11,314 nucleotides of DNA from Actinomycetota bacterium (lineage in GTDB: Bacteria; Actinomycetota; Actinomycetes; Streptosporangiales; Streptosporangiaceae). How positions within the stretch are numbered: the first letter of the stretch is position 1; every line of letters begins with the position of its first letter. Shown here one piece after another: positions 1 through 5,750 of the stretch. The position numbers and the translations under genes were made by a program. A model generated the notes under the pieces. That model ran no database searches. It saw only the letters and a list, made by a program, of their open reading frames with translations, and had not been told where the DNA came from. The stretch is from NCBI GenBank assembly GCA_003168295.1, contig PMST01000705.1, forward strand, positions 1-11,314, read 5' to 3'.

Positions 1-498
1 GGCCAGCGCGCCCAGCTCGCGCTCACCCTGGCGCTCGCCAAGCGCCCCGAGCTCCTCCTCCTCGACGAGCCCGTCGCCAGCCTGGACCCGCTCGCCCGCC
101 GGGAGTTCCTCCGCGGCCTGATGGAGGCGGTCGCCGAGCACGGCACCAGCGTCGTGCTGTCCTCCCATCTCGTCGCCGACCTGGAACGGGTCTGCGACTA
201 CCTGGTCGTGCTCGTCGCCTCCCGGGTCCGCATCGCCGGGGAGGTGAGCGCGCTGCTCGCCTCCCATCACCGGCTGTCCGGGCCCCGCCGCGACCCCGGC
301 ACCCTCCCCGCGGGCCAGGACGTCATCGAGGAAAGCCACACCGACAAGCAGACTGTCCTCCTAGTCCGCACCGGCGAGCCCGTCCACGACCCGGCCTGGA
401 CCGTCACCCCGGTCAGCCTGGAGGACCTGGTGATCGCCTACATGAACCCGGCGAGCGATATCCCGGCCCGCAGGCCGCAGCTAGGAGTGGCGTCATGA
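1..498 (+). CDS. ABC transporter ATP-binding protein, C-terminal part (5' end outside window)
   Basis: This is the nucleotide-binding subunit of an ABC transporter, which hydrolyses ATP at the inner face of the membrane to drive the permease encoded next to it. The reading frame is open from base 1, and 165 residues are visible. The sequence enters at the end of the ABC signature (GQRAQ, residues 1-5), followed by Walker B (LLLLDEP, 18-24), the D-loop (SLDP, 27-30) and the switch histidine (SSH, H56). Walker A and the Q-loop lie outside the window. The roughly 100 residues after the H-loop form a drug-export type C-terminal extension that is not conserved enough to assign a substrate. Its TGA stop overlaps the ATG of the permease (ATGA, 495-498), a sign of translational coupling. 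The family call is secure; the substrate is unknown. Confidence 0.93.
   Translation, partial: GQRAQLALTLALAKRPELLLLDEPVASLDPLARREFLRGLMEAVAEHGTSVVLSSHLVADLERVCDYLVVLVASRVRIAGEVSALLASHHRLSGPRRDPGTLPAGQDVIEESHTDKQTVLLVRTGEPVHDPAWTVTPVSLEDLVIAYMNPASDIPARRPQLGVAS
483..487 (+). promoter_or_regulatory. Ribosome binding site of the ABC permease gene
   Basis: AGGAG lies 7 nt before the ATG at 495, inside the last codons of the ATPase gene. It supports the 495 start and coupled translation of the two genes. Confidence 0.7.
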
Positions 499-1457
499 TC
501 AGGCTCACCTGGCTCCAGTTCCGCGCGCAGGCAGTGACCGCCGCCGCCGCGCTCGCGGCCGTAGTGGTCGTGCTCGCGGTCAGCGCCCCGCACCGCGCGC
601 TGGATGCCGGCGCATCCCATTGGCTTTACATGGCCGGCATCGTGGTCCTGTACCTGACGCCCGCCATCATCGGGATCTTCTGGGGAGCGCCGCTGATCAG
701 CCGCGAACTGGAGACGGGCACCTTCCGGCTGGCCTGGACCCAGAGCATCTCCCGCACCCGCTGGCTGGCCGTCAAGCTCGGCCTGACCGGCCTGGCCAGC
801 ATGGCAACCGCCGGTCTGCTCAGCCTCATGGTGACCTGGTGGTCCAGCCCGATGGACCAGCTCAATCCGCTCGGCGGCTACCGGCTATCGGCCCTGTTGT
901 TCGGCGCCCGCGACCTTATCCCGGTCGGCTACGCCGCCTTCGCCCTCGCCCTCGGCGTCACCACCGGGCTGCTCGCCCGCCGCGCCGTCCCCGCCATCGC
1001 CATCACCCTCGCGATCTTCGCCGCCGTCCAGGTCGCCGTGCCCCTCTGGGTGCGGCCCCACCTCATCCCGCCCGTCCGCACCGTATCGCCGCTCAACCTC
1101 AGCGCCATCAGCGGACTGGGAAGCTCGTTTCCCGAAAACAGCCTGGGCGTGGAAGCCAGGGTGAACATCCCCGGCGCCTGGGTCTACTCCAACCAGGTCA
1201 CCACCCCAGGCGGCAGCACCTCCCTCGGCCTGGCGCCCCACGCATGCACCTCTGGGTCAACGAACACCCCACCATCTGGGCAAACGAACGCCTGCAACGC
1301 CGCACTCGCCAGGCTCCACCTCCGGCAAGTGGTCACCTACCAGCCCGGCAGCCGCTACTGGGCATTCCAGTGGTCAGAAACCGCCATATACGTCCTGCTC
1401 GCCCTCCTCCTCGCCGGATTCTGCACCTGGTGGATCAACCGCCGGCTCAGCCGCTGA
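495..1457 (+). CDS. ABC-2 type transporter permease, 320 aa
   Basis: Membrane subunit of the exporter whose ATPase is encoded just upstream. Six hydrophobic segments can be seen: about residues 13-31, 46-66, 95-115, 140-160, 163-185 and 296-315. After the second comes a cytoplasmic stretch with the family-typical run ELETGTFRLAWTQSISRTRW (71-90), the coupling region found in many actinobacterial ABC-2 permeases. Between helices 5 and 6 is a polar, probably extracellular loop of about 100 residues with two cysteines (HACTSG and NACNAA), which could form a disulphide. The gene starts in the ATGA overlap with the ATPase and has a good AGGAG. The length is normal for the family. The substrate is unknown; related pairs are annotated as antibiotic or peptide exporters, but nothing here decides this. 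Confidence 0.9.
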   Translation: MIRLTWLQFRAQAVTAAAALAAVVVVLAVSAPHRALDAGASHWLYMAGIVVLYLTPAIIGIFWGAPLISRELETGTFRLAWTQSISRTRWLAVKLGLTGLASMATAGLLSLMVTWWSSPMDQLNPLGGYRLSALLFGARDLIPVGYAAFALALGVTTGLLARRAVPAIAITLAIFAAVQVAVPLWVRPHLIPPVRTVSPLNLSAISGLGSSFPENSLGVEARVNIPGAWVYSNQVTTPGGSTSLGLAPHACTSGSTNTPPSGQTNACNAALARLHLRQVVTYQPGSRYWAFQWSETAIYVLLALLLAGFCTWWINRRLSR

Positions 1458-1480
1458 CAGCGCCATCGCTCACACAAGGC

Positions 1481-1515
1481 AGTTGATCTATCACAACTAG
1501 TGAGACAGATCACTA
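1481..1515. repeat. Two adjoining short inverted repeats
   Basis: AGTTG (1481-1485) pairs with CAACT (1494-1498) across 8 nt. TAGTGA (1498-1503) pairs with TCACTA (1510-1515) across 6 nt. The two dyads share a base and sit in an AT-richer island after the permease stop. They resemble operator half-sites, but no gene nearby starts from here, so they may be remnants of a displaced promoter or part of a transposon end. Confidence 0.45.
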
Positions 1516-1582
1516 CCGGCAAGCATCCCGCGCGGAAACGAGACACGAAGACTGGCCCGAGGACGGCTACCTGACCAAGTGA

Positions 1583-1616
1583 GGCCGGTCCGCACAGCGT
1601 CACAGCCAGACCGGCC
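1583..1616. terminator. Inverted repeat, possible bidirectional terminator
   Basis: GGCCGGTC (1583-1590) and GACCGGCC (1609-1616) form a perfect 8-bp GC-rich stem around an 18-nt loop. It lies between two convergent reading frames, the permease (ends 1457) and the transposase (ends 1625). There is no T-tract, so it is not a canonical intrinsic terminator; actinobacterial terminators often lack one. It could equally be part of the transposon end. Confidence 0.35.
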
Positions 1617-1624
1617 CCGGCTCG

Positions 1625-4591
1625 TCAAGTGACGGGAGTGTCCGGTCCGAGGTCGAGTTGCTTGCTCATGTCGAGCTCGAACTTGCCGTACAGGTTCAGA
1701 TGGGTCCAGAAGAGAGCGGACAGACCGCGCCGGTCGGCGTCGGTGAGTTTCTTCTGCCACGCGGGCTCGGCCAGGACGATCTGGACCATCCGGGTGTTGA
1801 GGTAGACGATCGAGGCCTGGACAGGTGCAGGGCCAGGGCGGACACCTCGACGTGCTCGCGGTCGTCGCCGGTGAGGTCGCCGGCCTTGCCGTAGAAGATG
1901 TCCTTGTTCGCCGCGTTCCAGTTCTCCACCACGTTGAGGCCCTCGTGGATCTCCCGGCGCAGGTCCTCGTCGGCGAGATAGTCGCAGATGAACACGGTAC
2001 GGATGACCCGGCCGAGTTCCTCGATCGCACGGTAGGTGGGGTGCTTGGGCCCACCTCGGGTGAACCGGCGCAGCATCTGGTGGGCCTCGGCGGTCCTGAG
2101 CCGCAACGCGGTCGCATACTTGATCATCTGGTCGTACTGGTTGGCGATCAGCTCCCAGTCGATCGTCTTGCCCGACAGCACGCCGTCCAGCTCCGGCTAC
2201 GCCTCTCCCTCGGCCAGGCCCGGCCGGTACAGGCGAGCCGACCCGACGTTCTTCAGCCGTGGCAGCAGCTTGAAGTCCAGCAGGTGCGAGAACGCGAACC
2301 CGACGATCGAGGCACCGTGGGTGTCGGTGTACTGGCGGTCGATCTCGGCGGAGGTCAGATGGCGGAGCAGGCCCTCGATCATCGAGGCGACCTCGGAGTC
2401 GGTCGTGGACCCGCACCTGGCTGTAGATGCAGACGTTCTTGCGTTCGACGTGCCAGTACACCATGATCCCGGCGCCCCCGTACCGCTGGTGCCACTCGGT
2501 CATGAAGTTCGCCGACCACGACCCGAACTTGCGCGAGTCCGACGCACACGCCGTACCCGGCCCCCACAGGGAGGTGTCCCGCGCTTCCAGGGTCTTGTTC
2601 ACCACGGTGCGGATCGCGGCCCGCAGGTTGTCGCGGTTGACGAACAGCCGGCGGGTCCGGCGCAGCGCCGCCTCGGTGTCGGCCTCCATGCCCGGGATCG
2701 CCGCCGTGCCGTCGGCGACCCGCTTGATCCCCATGTTCGTGCCGAGCCCGAACGTGCACAGCAGCAGCCTGCGCCGCAGCACCGCAGCGTCGGTGACGGT
2801 GCGGGAGGCCACCGAGGCGAACTCGCCGATGAACTCCGTGGCGTGGTCGACGTTCTTGATCAGGTCTAGGAGGTCGATGACACCCCACCGCCTGGCGATC
2901 TCCTCCTTCAGCGCCCCCAGGTTCTCCGGCTCGGCCTGCTTGAGCACGGGCGGGACGCTGATCCACGGCTCGCCCTTCTTCCTGGTGATCCTCACCCCGC
3001 CGGTGCTGCCCTTCCTCAGCCCCGTGTTCAGCCCCTCCAGAGCGGCGACGTGCCGCTTCTGCAGGTCGGCGACGAAGTCGGCCGGATCGCGGGGCTTGGA
3101 CAGCGCCCGGTAGTGCACGTCCCGGTTGTCCTCGAAGTCGCCCGGCAGATCGTGATCGGGGTTACGCCAGGTGCTGCCGCCCTCCACCCAGATCTCCCGC
3201 CGCCGTACCGCCTTGCGCAACGCCACCAGCACGCACAGCTCGTAGGGGATCCGCTCCACCAGGCCGGTATCCTCATCGACCACGGCATCCCGCCAGTCGT
3301 CGGGCACCACGTGCTCCAGCGGCACCGCGTCAGCGGCGTCGTAGAAGTCGGCCTCAGAATCGGCGTACCGGCCCAGCAGCGCCAGGGCGTCCATCACCGG
3401 CTGGAACGCCTCGTTGCTGGACCTGAACGTCACCGCCTTCAGCAGCTTGGGCAGCCCCCGCCGGTAGTGGTGGGAGTAGGAGCCGCGCAGCTTGGTCCGG
3501 ACCCGGGTGTTGAACTCCTTCTCTTTCGCCTTGGCCTCGGCGATGATGTCCTCCAGGGTCCGCTTCCCCACCACCGGGTACAGGGCCTTGCGGACGATCA
3601 CCTCGGCAGCGCCAGCGCCGCCGTCGCGAGCTTCACCAGGATCCCGTTCTTGCCGTGCACCCGCCGGAACTCGGCATTGATCTCACCCTCGACCTTCCTC
3701 TCCGCCCGCACGCTGATCTTGTGGACGAGCTGGATCAGCAACTCCACCAGCCCGTCGATCAGCTCGGTCCTGCGCACGTGGCACAGCGCCGCCAGCAGCG
3801 TGAGGCGAACCGGCGGCGCGGCCGCGGTGAAGTCCGAGGAGTACATCTTCATCGCCCGCGCCCGCCACGCCGCCACGACCTTCTCCGACACCCCCTCGAA
3901 CAGGTCCGCCGGCAGGCCGATCGCGTTCACCCGCCCCAGCTTGGCGATCTCGGCCAGCAGCGTGTCTAGCTGGAACGACCCCGGGTCCTCCTTCAGCTCC
4001 TGCAGGAAACCCCGCCGGCCGCCCGCCGGGTCCCCATCCTCGCCCTCCAGCAGCAACTCCTCCAGCTTGCCCGCCGAACCGTCCGGCAGCCGGCTCTGGG
4101 TGCAGGCCGTGAAGCTCTTGCCGAACAGCGACTCGGCCTCACCCAGCACCCGCTCGATCTGGCCCGGCGCCGGCGGCTCGATCCGCAGCTCCCGGCACCG
4201 CGCCAGCAGTGCCGCCCAGCCGGTCCCGCGAGGTCTCCATCGGGCACATGTCGGTGGACAGCCACACCGCCAGCCCGTCCTCGTCCTGCACCGTCGCCTT
4301 GGCGAACTTGTGGAAGTCCCGGACCTGTCCCCGATGGTTGGCCGCCTGCCGCGAGGCGAAGCCGTATTCGGCGAACAACTCCGGACCGACCTTCACCTGC
4401 CCCGCCACGAAATCCACCGCCGCCCGGGGCACGTCCTCCCGCCGCGGGAACCGAGCCTCCTGCTCGAAGTACTTCAGCAGCACAGCGAAACCCAGCCGCG
4501 TCGCCCCGGACTTGTTCGCCAGCAGGGCGAACTCCTCCTCATCCAGTGTCCAGCACGCGATCAGCTCCTCAAGTTCCCATTCCCGCCGCAT
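1625..4591 (-). pseudogene. tnpA: Tn3-family transposase (TnpA), full length but broken by four frameshifts and a stop
   Basis: TnpA of Tn3-family elements catalyses replicative transposition by DDE chemistry at the terminal repeats. Reading continuously from ATG 4591 to TGA 1625 requires four corrections and one read-through. There is an extra base in the C run 4215-4217 (SRDRL then ALLARC), a missing base near 3604 (AALALP then EVIVRK), an extra base in CCC 2410-2412 (YSQVR then STTDSEV) and a missing base near 1822 (ALALHL then VQASIVY). An in-frame TAG at 2197-2199 stands where the family has Tyr (YPELD). The indels cancel, giving about 988 codons, normal for the family. An N-terminal DUF4158-like region (about 1-160) is followed by the Tn3 DDE domain in the C-terminal 400 residues. 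The DDE residues are D685 (CASDSRK, 2537-2539), D756 (YTDTHG, 2323-2325) and E889 (NVVENWN, 1924-1926), close to the spacing in Tn3 TnpA. It is a decayed gene unless the indels are sequencing errors. No tnpR lies beside it. Confidence 0.92.
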
Positions 4592-4602
4592 CCCGGCACC
4601 TT

Positions 4603-4608
4603 CCTCCT
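4603..4608 (-). promoter_or_regulatory. Ribosome binding site of the transposase gene
   Basis: On the minus strand AGGAGG, continuing as AAGG, precedes ATG 4591 by 11 nt (5 to 7 nt if the AAGG part pairs). It is a strong site and fixes the N-terminus as MRREWELEE. Confidence 0.7.
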
Positions 4609-4640
4609 GAACCCAATATGGTCAGGAGAAAACATGATCT

Positions 4641-4717
4641 GTAGCCGTTTGACTACCAGCCGGTATCACCGAGTCGTGATCTTCGCGTAGCGAAGCTGCA
4701 ACGTAGCTCTGTGCTAC
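4641..4717. repeat. Cluster of GTAG/CTAC dyads, possible recombination or operator site
   Basis: Three inverted repeats occur in 77 nt: GTAG (4641-4644) with CTAC (4653-4656), CTTCGC (4681-4686) with GCGAAG (4690-4695), and GTAGC (4703-4707) with GCTAC (4713-4717). The hexamer CGTAGC also recurs directly at 4686 and 4702. In Tn3 elements the resolution site, which also carries the promoter region, commonly sits beside tnpA, so this is a candidate remnant of such a site. The sequence does not match a resolvase core that I can recognise. Confidence 0.35.
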
Positions 4718-4779
4718 ATTTCACCCCACCCAGACCATCAAGAGCCCAACCCAACCTGCACGGGAGCAATCACTCAGAG

Positions 4780-5658
4780 CTACTTTGCACTTGGTCGCCC
4801 GGACCCGAGCGGGGGGCCCATGAGCAGGAAGATGCCGCTTTCCAGCAGGAACGCCACCGTCTCCCAGTTCACCGTCTCGGCCAGCCGGTCCCTGGCCGAC
4901 AGCAGGCCCGGGCCCTGATGGCCGGTGACCAGCCCGGTCACCACCGCGGCCAGCACCCCGGACGCGCCGAGTTCCTCGGCTGGGACCCAGGCCAGGAACG
5001 GGACGATGAAGGAGACGGCCGTGCCCAGCACCGGATCCTTCAGCATGGACCTCACCCGCACGTTCAGGTACCCGACCACGAGGCCGACCGCCACCGCCAC
5101 CACGACGGCGTAGACGAAATCCAGGCCGACCTTCCACAGGTGCACGGTCACGGTGGTCGCGGCCACCGCGGAGCTGAGCAGCACCAGCGAGGACGCGTCG
5201 TTGACCAGCCCCTCGCCCTCCACAATGGTCAGCAGCCGCGACGGCAGGCCCAGCCGCTTGCCGACCGAGGTCGCGGCGACCGCGTCGGTCGGGCTGATGA
5301 TCGCCCCCAGGGCCAGCGCGGACGCCAGCCCGAGACCGGGCAGCAGGGTGTCGAACAGCAGCCCGGAACAGACCGTGGTGAGCACGACGAGCAGCACGGC
5401 CAGCCCGGCGATCGCCTTGAAATCACGCCGGAAGTCGTGCGCGGGCATGCGCACGGCCGTGGCGTACAGCAGCGGCGGCAGCGCGCCCGCCAGGATCCAC
5501 TCGGGATTCACCTGGATCTTCGGCAGGCCAGGCAGGAAGCTCAGCGCGATGCCGACCACGACCAGGCTGAGCGGGGCGGCGACCGCGATCCGGTCCGACA
5601 CCGCCGCGACCGCGACGATCGCGACGACGGCGCCGATGACGATGATGGCCAGTTCCAT
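4780..5658 (-). CDS. CPA1-type Na+/H+ antiporter, C-terminally truncated (292 aa)
   Basis: Members of this family exchange Na+ or K+ for H+ across the cytoplasmic membrane. The N-terminal part is well preserved, with about eight hydrophobic segments from residue 3 on. It includes the ion-translocation motifs AIISPTDAVAAT (about 118-129) and EGEGLVNDASSLVL (about 146-159), then LGASGVLAAVVTGLV. Relatives have roughly 500 or more residues with twelve or so helices and a cytoplasmic tail. Here the likeness ends at FLLMG (about 4816) and only 11 unrelated, polar codons follow to a TAG at 4780. No other frame continues the protein, and the missing half is not found left of the transposase. Insertion of the Tn3 element, perhaps with a deletion, is the likely cause. 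ATG 5658 is preceded by AGGAG 12 nt upstream. It is probably non-functional as an antiporter. Confidence 0.85.
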   Translation of the reverse strand: MELAIIVIGAVVAIVAVAAVSDRIAVAAPLSLVVVGIALSFLPGLPKIQVNPEWILAGALPPLLYATAVRMPAHDFRRDFKAIAGLAVLLVVLTTVCSGLLFDTLLPGLGLASALALGAIISPTDAVAATSVGKRLGLPSRLLTIVEGEGLVNDASSLVLLSSAVAATTVTVHLWKVGLDFVYAVVVAVAVGLVVGYLNVRVRSMLKDPVLGTAVSFIVPFLAWVPAEELGASGVLAAVVTGLVTGHQGPGLLSARDRLAETVNWETVAFLLESGIFLLMGPPLGSGRPSAK

Positions 5659-5717
5659 GACCGTCTCATTCTCCTGGGTCCGGCGAGCGCCGTGGCAGGG
5701 TTAGTGCGGGACGCCGG

Positions 5718-5723
5718 TACATT
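5718..5723 (+). promoter_or_regulatory. Possible -10 element (TACATT) of the sacsin-like gene
   Basis: TACATT fits the actinobacterial TANNNT -10 consensus and would place a transcript start near 5730, about 20 nt before GTG 5751. No good -35 hexamer is visible, so this is a weak call. Confidence 0.3.
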
Positions 5724-5750
5724 CGGCAGGACGAGTTGTGGGGGTTAGCC

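Larger units (their letters stand above)
1458..1624. other. Intergenic gap between the permease gene and the transposase remnant
   Basis: This 167-nt gap holds no convincing gene. Its first half (about 1470-1520) is visibly richer in A and T than its surroundings and contains two adjoining dyads (1481-1498 and 1498-1515). Its second half contains an 8-bp perfect inverted repeat (1583-1616). In + frame, an open stretch without a start codon (1487-1582) ends in residues EDWPEDGYLTK and a TGA; it could be the tail of a lost gene or chance. The left end of the Tn3 element should lie in or near this gap, but I could not define it. Confidence 0.5.
4592..4779. other. Upstream region of the transposase remnant
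   Basis: This non-coding stretch is AT-richer than its neighbours and lies between the transposase start and the truncated antiporter. It probably belongs to the transposon, as its start-side leader plus end region. It contains the transposase ribosome binding site, a cluster of short dyads built on GTAGC/GCTAC (4641-4717) and a perfect CTTCGC/GCGAAG hairpin (4681-4695). No resolvase reading frame fits here. I saw no clear GGGG-type 38-bp terminal repeat. Confidence 0.5.

Noticed and set aside
1625..3601. Reading the 658-codon frame as one intact transposase
   Set aside because: Between about 2410 and 1825 this frame gives an Arg/Pro/Gly-rich nonsense stretch, while the neighbouring frame holds DTHG and VVENWN; it is a frameshifted reading.
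4649..4654. TTGACT on the plus strand as a -35 promoter element
   Set aside because: No acceptable -10 hexamer follows at 16-19 nt and no plus-strand gene starts downstream.
3050..4690. Open frame of 546 codons on the plus strand across the transposase
   Set aside because: It is antisense to the transposase, low-complexity and His/Pro/Arg/Ser-rich; the conserved Tn3 motifs are on the other strand.
4711..5748. Open frame of 345 codons on the plus strand opposite the antiporter
   Set aside because: It is composed mainly of Gln/Arg/His/Asp repeats, as expected for the antisense of a hydrophobic membrane protein.
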